Source: an uncultured Flavobacteriaceae bacterium
Lineage (GTDB): Bacteria; Bacteroidota; Bacteroidia; Flavobacteriales; Flavobacteriaceae
Length of the DNA stretch: 64,000 nt
Direction: 5' to 3'
Assembly (NCBI GenBank): GCA_947494565.1
Contig: CANLVG010000009.1
Span: forward strand, 235,262 to 299,261
Of the stretch, positions 8,775 to 17,443 are shown piece after piece (the first letter of the stretch is position 1; each line of letters starts with the position of its first letter). The position numbers and the translations under genes were made by a program. The notes beneath the pieces are model-generated. The model had not been told where the DNA came from and did no database searches. It worked only from the letters and a program-made list of their open reading frames with translations.

Positions 8775-9611
8775 ATGAACGACAATCTCATCCACTGGAA
8801 TGTTGATCCTGAAATCTTCTGGATTACAGATTCATTTCCACTCAAATATTACGGCCTTTTTTGGATTTTAGGGCTGATTTTAGGGTACTATATCGTGCAG
8901 AGAATCTATAAAAAGGAGGGCGTGCCGACGGAACAGCTAGAACAGTTGGCAAGCTATATTTTTGTGGGGATACTACTGGGCGCGCGTTTGGGCCATTGCT
9001 TGTTTTATGATTTTGAGTATTATTCCGAGCATCTTTTGGAAATCGTCTTGCCTATTCGTGAAGTGAACGGAAGCTATCAATTTAGTGGTTTTCAAGGTTT
9101 GGCAAGCCACGGGGGTGTCGTCGGGGCCATAATCGCGATTGCCTATTATTGGAAAAAGACCAAGACCAGCCTCTTGTGGATGTTGGATAGGGTGTCCATA
9201 GGAGGGGCAGTGACCGCCGCCTTTATTCGATTGGGCAATTTGATGAACTCTGAAATTTATGGCAAGCCTACCGATGGCAGTTGGGGTTTTGTTTTTGAAC
9301 GAGATGACCTGATACCGAGGCATCCGACCCAGTTGTATGAAGCCGTGGCCTATTTGGTGATCTTCGCGGTCTTGGCTTTCCTGTACCGAAAAAGAACGGC
9401 CACCACCCGAAACGGACTCCTTGTTGGCATGTTGTTCATTCTTTTGTTTTCCGCCCGCTTCATCATCGAATTTTTTAAGGAGAATCAAGTGGGTTTCGAA
9501 GATACGATGACGCTGAATATGGGCCAATGGTTGAGTGTGCCGTTTGTTGTATTCGGATTGTTATTGGTTTTCCGCAAGGATAATCGAGTTGCAAAAGAAA
9601 CTCTTTCGTGA
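8775..9611 (+). CDS. lgt: Prolipoprotein diacylglyceryl transferase
   Basis: Transfers diacylglycerol from phosphatidylglycerol to the lipobox cysteine of prolipoproteins, the first step of lipoprotein maturation. The 278-residue chain has about seven membrane helices and the Lgt signature FIRLGNLMNSEIYGKPT, preceded by GLASHGGVVGAI and followed by RHPTQLYEA. Its substrates are the many lipoproteins in this window (for example the serine hydrolase, FKBP and M23 proteins). The C terminus overlaps the GTG start of pnuC. Confidence 0.97.
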   Translation: MNDNLIHWNVDPEIFWITDSFPLKYYGLFWILGLILGYYIVQRIYKKEGVPTEQLEQLASYIFVGILLGARLGHCLFYDFEYYSEHLLEIVLPIREVNGSYQFSGFQGLASHGGVVGAIIAIAYYWKKTKTSLLWMLDRVSIGGAVTAAFIRLGNLMNSEIYGKPTDGSWGFVFERDDLIPRHPTQLYEAVAYLVIFAVLAFLYRKRTATTRNGLLVGMLFILLFSARFIIEFFKENQVGFEDTMTLNMGQWLSVPFVVFGLLLVFRKDNRVAKETLS

Positions 9612-10303
9612 AGTTGAATTCCACAGATTCATATTGGTTTTTAGGTTTGACAGCCTTGGCCTTGGGATATTGTCTTTTGACCAAAACAGCTCTATTCGAA
9701 TCTAGTGTAATCGTTACTGGAATTCTGTGCGTTGCACTCATAGCAATAGGTCGAAAAGAAGGATATCTCTTCGGGCTATACAATTGTGCGGCATATGCTT
9801 GGATTGCTTACGAAAATGGACTTTTTGGTGAAGTTCTCCTGAACCTCTTGTTTTATCTCCCTACTGGTGTAATCGGTTTCTTTATGTGGCGAAAAAGGGA
9901 AGGAGGCAAAGGGGTTTTGATGCGAAGATTGTCATGGCCTACTTTGGTTAAAATAATGGGAAGCGTTCTTCTCTTCGTTCTTATTTTGGGTTTCTTGCTA
10001 ACTTTTTTCAAAGGTCAAAAAAATCCCTTTCTCGACGCGACCACCAATGCTGTAGGTATTTGTGCTACTTTTTTAATGATGTATCGCTATGCGGAACAAT
10101 GGATATTCTATATTCTGTTGAACTGTATCACGATTGCACTTTGGGTCTTGAGGTATATCGACCAAGGCACTGAGGTAGACAGTATGATTTTTATGTGGGT
10201 CCTTTTTCTCGCAAATAGTATTTTTGGATATGTTACCTGGTCTAGAAACACCAGCCCCAATGCATTTGAAAACGATTATGAAAAGAGGATTGACCTTAGG
10301 TAA
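9608..10303 (+). CDS. pnuC: Nicotinamide riboside transporter PnuC
   Basis: A facilitator for uptake of nicotinamide riboside, a 231-residue inner-membrane protein with about seven hydrophobic segments. The family hallmarks here are GYLFGLYNCAAYAWIAYENGLFGE and FYLPTGVIGFFMWRK. The start is a GTG overlapping the lgt stop (GTGA). Its 3' end overlaps the following nadR-like kinase gene by 26 bases in another frame; the pair transport-plus-phosphorylation explains trapping of the substrate as NMN. The NR specificity is inferred from family and neighbour, not proven by residues. Confidence 0.92.
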   Translation: MKLNSTDSYWFLGLTALALGYCLLTKTALFESSVIVTGILCVALIAIGRKEGYLFGLYNCAAYAWIAYENGLFGEVLLNLLFYLPTGVIGFFMWRKREGGKGVLMRRLSWPTLVKIMGSVLLFVLILGFLLTFFKGQKNPFLDATTNAVGICATFLMMYRYAEQWIFYILLNCITIALWVLRYIDQGTEVDSMIFMWVLFLANSIFGYVTWSRNTSPNAFENDYEKRIDLR

Positions 10304-11276
10304 GTTCGCACCACTACACAAAGGACATGAGTTTCTTCTGAAAACAGCACTTTCGGAAGTAGACGAACTGTATGTATTGATTTATGATACTGATGTGATT
10401 TCAGTTCCCTTACAAGTACGCGCGGGTTGGATCAAAGAATTATTTCCCACTATCATAATTATAGAGGCTTGGGATGGTCCTGAGGGTTACGGTGACACTC
10501 CTGAAATCAAAAAAGTTCAGGAAGAGTACATTCTAAAGCGACTAGGAACCGTCAAGATTACGCATTTCTATAGTAGCGAATTTTACGGGGGTCATGTGAG
10601 TAAGGCATTAGGCGCAATCGATCGACGAGTAGATGAAGCTCGGCGAGTTATTCCTATTTCAGGCACGGCATTGCGTAAGAATACTTTTGGGTTACGAGCT
10701 TATCTCTCAGACATTGTATATAAAGATTTAGTGCTTCGGGTTTGTTTTTTAGGGGCTCCCTCCACTGGTAAAAGCACACTTACTATAAAATTGAGTGCGA
10801 TTTATGATACTGAATATATGCCTGAATACGGAGCCGAGTTTTGGCTTGAAAACCAAATTAATCGCCGAATCACCCTTGATCAGTTTGAGTTGATTGCACC
10901 GGAGCACCATAATAGAGAGGATGAACTCGTGTTACAAAGCAATGGTTATTTGTTTTGCGACACCTGTGCCATTACCACCTATATGTTCGCCAAAGACTAT
11001 CACGGTATGGCTGGTCCGGTTTTGACACAATATGCGAAAATGGCGGAAAAACGGTATGATCTCTTCTTTTTGTGTGATACCGATATTCCTTATCACGATA
11101 CGTGGGAACGTAGTGGAAATCAGAAACGTCAATGGTTTCAAAATCAAATTATCGGGGATTTAAAAGAAAGAAAAATTCCCTTTATCAGACTGGCAGGAAC
11201 TCTTGAAGAACGTGTTCAAAAGGTGCAGAAAGTTTTAAGGGATTTTGAGAAATACGATACTATTTTAGATCACTAA
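10278..11276 (+). CDS. nadR: NadR-like bifunctional NMN adenylyltransferase / nicotinamide riboside kinase
   Basis: Converts nicotinamide riboside to NMN and on to NAD+. The N-terminal nucleotidyltransferase domain starts [19 protein letters not shown] (HxGH) and ends with [10 protein letters not shown] (ISGTxxR); the C-terminal kinase domain has the Walker [10 protein letters not shown] near residue 160 and a YGAEFW segment. The HTH domain of enterobacterial NadR is absent, so this is not a regulator. The ATG chosen gives 332 residues with the active-site motif near the N terminus; upstream in-frame ATGs would prepend residues lying inside pnuC with no family similarity. It ends convergently with lptB, overlapping it by a few bases. 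Confidence 0.92.
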   Translation: MKRGLTLGKFAPLHKGHEFLLKTALSEVDELYVLIYDTDVISVPLQVRAGWIKELFPTIIIIEAWDGPEGYGDTPEIKKVQEEYILKRLGTVKITHFYSSEFYGGHVSKALGAIDRRVDEARRVIPISGTALRKNTFGLRAYLSDIVYKDLVLRVCFLGAPSTGKSTLTIKLSAIYDTEYMPEYGAEFWLENQINRRITLDQFELIAPEHHNREDELVLQSNGYLFCDTCAITTYMFAKDYHGMAGPVLTQYAKMAEKRYDLFFLCDTDIPYHDTWERSGNQKRQWFQNQIIGDLKERKIPFIRLAGTLEERVQKVQKVLRDFEKYDTILDH

Positions 11277-12013
11277 AAATCGAGTTTCTTCTTCCTCAAT
11301 TCAAAATTTTGACCTAAGTATACCTTTCTTACCATTTCATCGGCGGCGAGGTCTTCTGGATGACCAGACTTCAAAATTCCCCCTTCGAACATTAGGTATG
11401 AACGTTCCGTAATGGCCAGGGTTTCCTGTACATTATGATCTGTAATCAAGATGCCGATATTCTTATTTTTCAATTGGGCTACAATGCGCTGAATATCCTC
11501 GACCGCTACTGGATCCACGCCTGCAAAAGGTTCGTCCAACAAGATGAATTTAGGATCTGTGGCCAGGGCCCTTGCTATTTCAGTACGTCGGCGTTCACCT
11601 CCTGATAGCAAATCGCCCCTGTTCTTACGAATATGTCCCAAACCGAATTCTTCAATGAGCGACTCCATTTTATGAAGTTGCTCCTTCTTACTGAGCTTGG
11701 TGAGCTGCAATACGCTCAAAATATTCTCTTCAATACTCAATTTTCTAAAGACGGAAGCTTCTTGGGCGAGATAACCTATTCCGTTCTGAGCCCTTTTGTA
11801 CATGGGAAATTTAGTAATTTCCATATCATCCAGGAAAATTTTGCCCCCGTTGGGTTTGACTAAGCCTACGATCATGTAGAACGAAGTGGTTTTTCCTGCA
11901 CCGTTTGGCCCGAGAAGACCGACGATTTCTCCCTGGTTGACCTCTAAGGAGATGCCCTTGACCACGCGTCGACCACGATAGGCTTTCATTATATTGTCTG
12001 CTCTTAACTTCAC
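11273..12013 (-). CDS. lptB: LPS export ABC transporter ATP-binding protein LptB
   Basis: The cytoplasmic ATPase that powers extraction of lipopolysaccharide from the inner membrane together with LptF/LptG. A 246-residue ABC protein: Walker [12 protein letters not shown]-loop [18 protein letters not shown], signature [16 protein letters not shown], Walker [14 protein letters not shown], and the H-loop [10 protein letters not shown], all diagnostic for LptB. It is the third gene of a kdsD-tatC-lptB unit, 51 bases after tatC. An LptF/G permease is encoded elsewhere in this window. Confidence 0.96.
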   Translation of the reverse strand: MKLRADNIMKAYRGRRVVKGISLEVNQGEIVGLLGPNGAGKTTSFYMIVGLVKPNGGKIFLDDMEITKFPMYKRAQNGIGYLAQEASVFRKLSIEENILSVLQLTKLSKKEQLHKMESLIEEFGLGHIRKNRGDLLSGGERRRTEIARALATDPKFILLDEPFAGVDPVAVEDIQRIVAQLKNKNIGILITDHNVQETLAITERSYLMFEGGILKSGHPEDLAADEMVRKVYLGQNFELRKKKLDF

Positions 12014-12064
12014 GATTTCAAATCTAACCTATAAACTTATGGAAGTGCCGTAAACACCATTTTT

Positions 12065-12919
12065 TTAACTTTTTTTGGCACGTTGGGCAGCCAACTTTGC
12101 CTCTTTTTTAGCTTCTCTTTTTAATACTCCTTTAGAAATGTAAATACTCACTTGATATAAAACCAAAATAGGTAGAGCGACCACAACTTGACTTACGATA
12201 TCGGGTGGTGTAATAACTGCGGCTAAAATGAGTACTACTACTAACGAAATTTTACGGTATTTCCGCAATATTTCCGGGGTCACTAAACCAACCTTGGTTA
12301 AGAAATAGACGATAATGGGGAGTTCGAAAATTAATCCGCAAGAAATAACGGAAATCCGCACCGAGCCTATATAAGAAGCCAAATCAAACTCATTTGTAAC
12401 TTCGGTACTCACTTGATACGACCCCAAGAAGTTTATTGAAAGTGGTGCGACTACATAGTAACCAAATAAGGCACCCATAAAAAACAACAAAGAGGCGGTA
12501 AAGATAAAACCCTTGGAATACTTCCGTTCATTCTGGTGCAGTCCGGGGCTAATAAATTTCCACATTTCATACAGCACATACGGGAAACCAATAATGAAAC
12601 CTGCCCAGATCGAGGTCCAGATATGGGCGGAAAACTGACCGGACATCAAACGACTTTGAATGGTAAAGGGAAGTTTATCGGCACAGAAATCAGAGTCGAT
12701 ACCTAAGGAAGTTCCTATTTTACAGAAAAGTCTGTAGGTTGGAAAATCCATTTTTTTTGGCCCGAAAAGTATGGTGTCAAATATAAATTCACGCATGAGG
12801 AAAGCCACGCTCCCGATGATGACCACCGCTAAAGTGGCGCGGATCAAATGCCATCTCAATTCTTCCAGATGGTCTAAAAAGGACATTTCATCAGCCGGCT
12901 GGGCAATTTTTTTTGCCAT
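12065..12919 (-). CDS. tatC: Sec-independent protein translocase TatC
   Basis: The receptor for twin-arginine signal peptides in the inner membrane. At 284 residues with six predicted helices it fits the family; MSFLDHLEELRWHLIRA is the conserved N terminus, and FPYVLYEMWKFISPGLHQNERK and FELPIIVYFL are the core motifs. A loop with two Cys (FCKIGTS and DSDFCADKLPF) lies in the first periplasmic region. Its basic tail ends AKLAAQRAKKS. It overlaps the kdsD stop by one base (TAATG). The Tat-type sulfite dehydrogenase in this window is a plausible client. Confidence 0.97.
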   Translation of the reverse strand: MAKKIAQPADEMSFLDHLEELRWHLIRATLAVVIIGSVAFLMREFIFDTILFGPKKMDFPTYRLFCKIGTSLGIDSDFCADKLPFTIQSRLMSGQFSAHIWTSIWAGFIIGFPYVLYEMWKFISPGLHQNERKYSKGFIFTASLLFFMGALFGYYVVAPLSINFLGSYQVSTEVTNEFDLASYIGSVRISVISCGLIFELPIIVYFLTKVGLVTPEILRKYRKISLVVVLILAAVITPPDIVSQVVVALPILVLYQVSIYISKGVLKREAKKEAKLAAQRAKKS

Positions 12920-13911
12920 TATAGAATACCTTCGTTAATTAGATTATGTAAATGTACGATACCCTTATATTTTTTACCTTCCACGGCAATCAATTGTGAG
13001 ATTCCATTGTCTTGCATTAGCTCTAGGGCACGCACTGCGAGCATATCCGTGGCAATGGTTTTCGGGTTTGAACTCATAATATCTTTTGCCGTAAGGCCAT
13101 TGATACTATCGTATTTATTCAGCATACGTCGAATATCACCGTCCGTAACGACTCCGACAATCTCCTCATCTTTTAAAACGGCTGTCACCCCGAGCATTTT
13201 TTCCGATATTTCAACAATAACATTCTTTACGTCAGTCGACACATCTACTTGGGGCTTTTGATTGGCATTCGCAATATCCGCGACCCTAAGATACAATCGT
13301 TTGCCCAAAGCCCCTCCTGGGTGGTATTTGGCAAAATCCGTACTGCTGAAGCCCTTGAGTTCCAAGAGACAAATTGCTAAAGCATCGCCCATAACCAGTT
13401 GTGCCGTTGTACTTGTAGTAGGTGCCAAATTGTTCGGACAGGCCTCTTCGGCGATGTGGGTGTTCAGCACAAAATGCGACTGTTGCCCCAAAAAGGAATC
13501 GAGATTACCGGTCATTCCGATCAATTTGTTCGTCCCTCTTTTGATGAGCGGAACCAACATTTTGATTTCTGGAGTATTGCCACTGTTCGATATGCAGATA
13601 ACAACGTCGTTTTCTTGAATAGTACCCAAGTCGCCATGAATGGCGTCGGCCGCATGCATGAAAATCGCGGGGGTGCCTGTCGAATTTAAAGTAGATACTA
13701 TTTTGGAGGCAATAATGGCACTCTTGCCGATACCGGAAACGATGACCCGTCCTTTTGAGTCGATGATGCATTTTACAGCCTTTGCAAAATCATCGGACAA
13801 TAAGGACGTTAGGTTTTGAACAGCTTCCGCCTCTTTTTGTATGGTTTTTTTGGCGAGATCAAGTATGGCTTCGGTATCGTTCAAGCTATTATTTAACGTT
13901 AGGGATTGCAT
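12919..13911 (-). CDS. kdsD: Arabinose-5-phosphate isomerase, KpsF/GutQ family
   Basis: Interconverts ribulose 5-phosphate and arabinose 5-phosphate, the first step of Kdo synthesis for lipopolysaccharide. The 330 residues have an N-terminal SIS domain (VIVSGIGKSAIIASKIVSTLNSTG, SNSGNTPEIK, PTTSTTAQLVMGDALA) and two CBS repeats in the C-terminal 120 residues (GVVTDGDIRRML and the ISQLIAVE block). Its position before tatC and lptB groups envelope functions. The promoter box TAAATTTG lies about 30 bases upstream, in the gap shared with recQ. Confidence 0.95.
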   Translation of the reverse strand: MQSLTLNNSLNDTEAILDLAKKTIQKEAEAVQNLTSLLSDDFAKAVKCIIDSKGRVIVSGIGKSAIIASKIVSTLNSTGTPAIFMHAADAIHGDLGTIQENDVVICISNSGNTPEIKMLVPLIKRGTNKLIGMTGNLDSFLGQQSHFVLNTHIAEEACPNNLAPTTSTTAQLVMGDALAICLLELKGFSSTDFAKYHPGGALGKRLYLRVADIANANQKPQVDVSTDVKNVIVEISEKMLGVTAVLKDEEIVGVVTDGDIRRMLNKYDSINGLTAKDIMSSNPKTIATDMLAVRALELMQDNGISQLIAVEGKKYKGIVHLHNLINEGIL

Positions 13912-13941
13912 TCCTAAAAGAATGTCATATATTTAAGATTA

Positions 13942-13949
13942 CAAATTTA
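13942..13949 (-). promoter_or_regulatory. Candidate kdsD promoter, -7 box
   Basis: TAAATTTG on the minus strand, matching TAnnTTTG, about 30 bases upstream of the ATG. No TTG is visible at the usual distance. Confidence 0.5.
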
Positions 13950-14070
13950 CATAAACTTACCCTTATGTATCGTTTTTAAATAAATTCAATGGATGTGCTG
14001 GTCTAACCGCTTAAAAATCCGTATCTTAAAATTGCAATAGATTTTAAACCCCCGATGTAATTAGTGCCAA

Positions 14071-16281
14071 ATGGAAAAACAAGGTTTGGTTTTGAGTGAA
14101 CTGGATTTACATGCTTCTTTAAAAAAATATTTTGGCTTTTCGAAGTTTAAGGGCCTCCAAGAACAAGTTATTAAGAATATCGTTCAGGGGAAGAACACCT
14201 TTGTCATTATGCCCACTGGTGGCGGCAAGTCGCTGTGTTACCAATTGCCAGCTTTGATGCAAGAGGGTACCGCTATTGTGGTTTCCCCTTTGATCGCCCT
14301 GATGAAAAACCAGGTAGATGCCATTAGGGGTATCTCTTCACAAAATGGCATTGCCCACGTATTGAATTCCTCGCTGAACAAAGCGGAGGTGAAGCAGGTA
14401 AAGGAAGACATCACCAATGGTATTACCAAATTACTTTACGTAGCCCCAGAATCTTTGACGAAAGAAGAATACGTCGATTTTTTAAGAACGGTCAAGGTGT
14501 CTTTCGTGGCGGTAGACGAAGCCCATTGTATTTCAGAATGGGGTCACGATTTCCGTCCTGAATATCGAAACCTGAAAACGATAGTCGGGCGATTGGGAGA
14601 CCATATTCCCATTATCGGTCTTACTGCAACCGCCACCCCCAAAGTACAGGAAGATATTATCAAGAACCTTGGCATTACCGATGCAAAGGTCTTTAAGGCC
14701 TCCTTTAATCGACCCAATCTGTATTATGAGGTGCGCACCAAGACCGATAATGTCGATGCGGATATTATTCGCTTTGTCAAGCAGAATTCGGGAAAGTCGG
14801 GTATCATTTATTGCTTGAGCAGGAAAAGGGTGCAGGAGTTGGCACAAGTGTTACAAGTGAACGGAATCAGTGCCGTGCCCTATCACGCGGGCTTCGATGC
14901 AAAGACGCGATCGAAGTACCAAGACATGTTTCTCATGGAAGATGTGGATGTGGTGGTGGCGACCATTGCCTTTGGTATGGGTATTGACAAACCCGATGTA
15001 CGTTTTGTAATCCACCACGACATTCCAAAAAGTATCGAGAGCTACTATCAAGAGACCGGTCGTGCCGGCAGAGATGGTGGAGAGGGACATTGTTTGGCTT
15101 TTTATTCCTATAAGGATATTGAAAAGTTGGAAAAGTTCATGTCGAACAAACCCGTGGCAGAACAGGAAATAGGAAACGCTCTTCTACAAGAGGTCGTGGC
15201 GTATGCCGAAACGTCCATGTCGCGAAGAAAATTCATGCTACACTATTTTGGGGAAGAATTCGACGAGGTCAATGGAGAAGGGGCGGATATGGACGATAAT
15301 ACCAGAAACCCAAAACCTAAAGAAGAGGCCAAAGAAAATGTTGGTAAACTCATACAAGTCGTACAGGGTACTGTGGAAAAGTTCAAATCAAAAGAAATTG
15401 TCAAGACCCTGACCGGTAAGACCAATGCCTTGATTTCTTCGCACAAGACAAACGAAAAACCGTTCTTCGGTATTGGCGCTGAAATGGACGAGGGCTATTG
15501 GATGGCTTTGATACGGCAATCATTGGTAGCTGGTTATCTCCGAAAAGAAATAGAACAATACGGCATTTTGAAGGTTACGGAAAAAGGAAAGGACTTTCTC
15601 AAAACTCCGCTTTCTTTCATGATGACTAAAGATCATGTATACAATAAGGCCAACAGTGATGCCATTGTCAGTGCTTCAAAGGGGGGAGTAGCCGATGACC
15701 GGCTATTGAAGCAATTGAAAGATCTTCGAAAAAGACAAGCCAAGAAATTGGATGTACCCCCTTATGTGGTTTTTCAAGATCCCTCTTTACAAGATATGGC
15801 ATTGAAGTATCCTGTATCAATGGAAGAATTATTGAATATCGTGGGAGTAGGTGAGGGTAAGGCCAAAAAGTATGGACGTCCCTTTGTCGAATTGATCCGA
15901 AGTTACGTCGAGGAAAACGATATTTTAAGACCCGATGACCTCGTGGTCAAAAGTACAGGTGCGAATTCCGCGTTAAAGCTTTATATCATTCAAAATGTAG
16001 ATCGAAAATTACCTTTAGATGACATCGCTTCGGCCAAAGGACTGGAACTCGTCGAGCTCATCAAAGAAATGGAACAAATCGTTTTCAGTGGAACAAAATT
16101 AAATTTGGGCTATTGGATAGATGAAGTGCTTGATGAAGACCAGCAAGAAGAGATACACGATTATTTTCTGGAGGCCGAAACAGATGGTATTGAAGAGGCG
16201 TTGTCCGAGTTCGATGGAGATTACGAAGATGAGGAACTACGTCTCTATCGACTCAAATTTTTCAGTGAAGTTGCCAATTGA
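14071..16281 (+). CDS. recQ: ATP-dependent DNA helicase RecQ
   Basis: A 3'-5' helicase of the RecQ family acting in recombination and replication-fork repair. Motifs run in order: FKGLQEQVI (motif 0), MPTGGGKSLCYQLPAL (I), VDEAHCISEWGHDFRPEY (II), GLTATAT (III), GIIYCLSRKRV (IV), VATIAFGMGIDKPDVRFVIH (V) and QETGRAGRDG (VI). A shortened, acidic RQC segment follows (EEFDEVNGEGADMDD, lacking the usual four zinc cysteines), then a winged-helix part and an HRDC domain (PVSMEELLNIVGVGEGKAKKYG). The last 110 residues are an extra helical tail. The gene is divergent from kdsD and closed by a strong terminator. Confidence 0.96.
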   Translation: MEKQGLVLSELDLHASLKKYFGFSKFKGLQEQVIKNIVQGKNTFVIMPTGGGKSLCYQLPALMQEGTAIVVSPLIALMKNQVDAIRGISSQNGIAHVLNSSLNKAEVKQVKEDITNGITKLLYVAPESLTKEEYVDFLRTVKVSFVAVDEAHCISEWGHDFRPEYRNLKTIVGRLGDHIPIIGLTATATPKVQEDIIKNLGITDAKVFKASFNRPNLYYEVRTKTDNVDADIIRFVKQNSGKSGIIYCLSRKRVQELAQVLQVNGISAVPYHAGFDAKTRSKYQDMFLMEDVDVVVATIAFGMGIDKPDVRFVIHHDIPKSIESYYQETGRAGRDGGEGHCLAFYSYKDIEKLEKFMSNKPVAEQEIGNALLQEVVAYAETSMSRRKFMLHYFGEEFDEVNGEGADMDDNTRNPKPKEEAKENVGKLIQVVQGTVEKFKSKEIVKTLTGKTNALISSHKTNEKPFFGIGAEMDEGYWMALIRQSLVAGYLRKEIEQYGILKVTEKGKDFLKTPLSFMMTKDHVYNKANSDAIVSASKGGVADDRLLKQLKDLRKRQAKKLDVPPYVVFQDPSLQDMALKYPVSMEELLNIVGVGEGKAKKYGRPFVELIRSYVEENDILRPDDLVVKSTGANSALKLYIIQNVDRKLPLDDIASAKGLELVELIKEMEQIVFSGTKLNLGYWIDEVLDEDQQEEIHDYFLEAETDGIEEALSEFDGDYEDEELRLYRLKFFSEVAN

Positions 16282-16293
16282 GTAATCGACATA

Positions 16294-16318
16294 AAAAAGC
16301 CCCGGAAAGGGGCTTTTT
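16294..16318. terminator. Bidirectional rho-independent terminator
   Basis: A perfect 10-bp stem AAAAAGCCCC/GGGGCTTTTT with a five-base loop lies between the recQ stop and the stop of the convergent protease gene; it has an A-run on one side and a T-run on the other and can serve both. Confidence 0.9.
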
Positions 16319-16339
16319 ACTTCATCTTTGTATTGCTGA

Positions 16340-17413
16340 TTACATTTCTTCTTTGGCTTCAATGGCCATCTCGCAACCATATTCATCCATAAAGAAGTTG
16401 TCTAAGTCATCCGCTTTTAGCGCTAGATTCTTGATGTTTTCCTTGATGGAATCGGCATGGTCGGTAAAGATATCCGAGAGATGGGTTCTATAGGATATGA
16501 AGATTTTATTCTCATGAACACCTAAAGAATAAGGATCGACATTCTTACCTAATAAATACTGCATTAATTCCTGTAAATTTTGCTTTGGCAACTGATTCAT
16601 CGGTGAAGTTGCGACCAAATAATCTCGTTTGAAAACGAATATTCGAATAAGGGCGCTCCCTTGATGGAACTCCCAAAAATCTCTACCTGCTCTTCCTAAA
16701 ACCGGGTTCATGCCTAATTCAGTCAATGCCTCTTCCACGAATTTAGCAAAATGGCTCTTTTCGAATTCTTCCCAAATAGAAATATCCATATCATTTCCGC
16801 AGTTGTTGCAGAATTCCGTTTCCTGTTCGGTATAGGAATCACAAGAATTGCACTTCACACGATATCCGTTATCGGTATAGGTGAAATCATTGATCTCTTT
16901 TACCAAATCGGAGTGCTTGACACCGAAACCAACGTTATCCGCTTCATTGAATTTCGAAGTGGTCACCCCTACAAGATTTCCTGCTTGGTTGAGCATGGGT
17001 CCCCCAGAGTTTCCTGGGTTTACCGCGGCATCGGTTTGTAGATAATGTCTGGCGCCCATGGGCTGACTATTTGAAGATACAATACCTTCGGTTACCGTAT
17101 ATGGCATTCCAAAAGGGTACCCGTGAATATACACTTTGCTGGTATTGGAAACTTGTACGTCTTCATTGAGGGTGATATCGTTCTCTTTGTTTTCAAATCC
17201 GTCTATGTGCAAGAAGGCCAAGTCCACTTCTGGGTTTACCATGACCACATTGGCGACAAATCGATCTTTCTTGTAGTCTTCAACAGCGACCGTTTTGGCG
17301 CCGGCAACGACATGATAATTGGTAATAACGTGATTTTTACCACTAACGGCGAAACCACTTCCGGTTCCTGATGCTGTGATGATCTTAAATACTGATTTCT
17401 TTATGTTTTCCAT
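16340..17413 (-). CDS. Cytoplasmic HtrA-like serine protease with zinc ribbon and YbjN-like tail
   Basis: A trypsin-fold S1C protease with a complete triad: His34 in TNYHVVAG, Asp64 in PEVDLAFLHI and Ser136 in NPGNSGGPM. Unlike DegP it has no signal peptide or membrane anchor and no PDZ domain. Instead residues 188-205 form a zinc ribbon (CNSC and CNNC), and the last 130 residues (FWEFHQGSALIRIFVFKRDYLV to ALKADDLDNFFMDEYG) look like a YbjN/type III chaperone-type domain. Only 30 bases separate it from the upstream gene, whose product appears to carry the same domain type, so they form a unit. Function is unknown; a cytoplasmic quality-control or signalling protease is inference. The protease call is certain, the tail-domain call is moderate. 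Confidence 0.85.
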   Translation of the reverse strand: MENIKKSVFKIITASGTGSGFAVSGKNHVITNYHVVAGAKTVAVEDYKKDRFVANVVMVNPEVDLAFLHIDGFENKENDITLNEDVQVSNTSKVYIHGYPFGMPYTVTEGIVSSNSQPMGARHYLQTDAAVNPGNSGGPMLNQAGNLVGVTTSKFNEADNVGFGVKHSDLVKEINDFTYTDNGYRVKCNSCDSYTEQETEFCNNCGNDMDISIWEEFEKSHFAKFVEEALTELGMNPVLGRAGRDFWEFHQGSALIRIFVFKRDYLVATSPMNQLPKQNLQELMQYLLGKNVDPYSLGVHENKIFISYRTHLSDIFTDHADSIKENIKNLALKADDLDNFFMDEYGCEMAIEAKEEM

Positions 17414-17443
17414 GATTCTTTATCTCTTAGTGATGATTCGGGT

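Noticed and set aside
9475..9783. 102-codon minus-strand frame opposite lgt and pnuC, and similar antisense frames over acnA, accA and crtI
   Set aside because: They mirror strongly conserved genes and have no promoter or start context.
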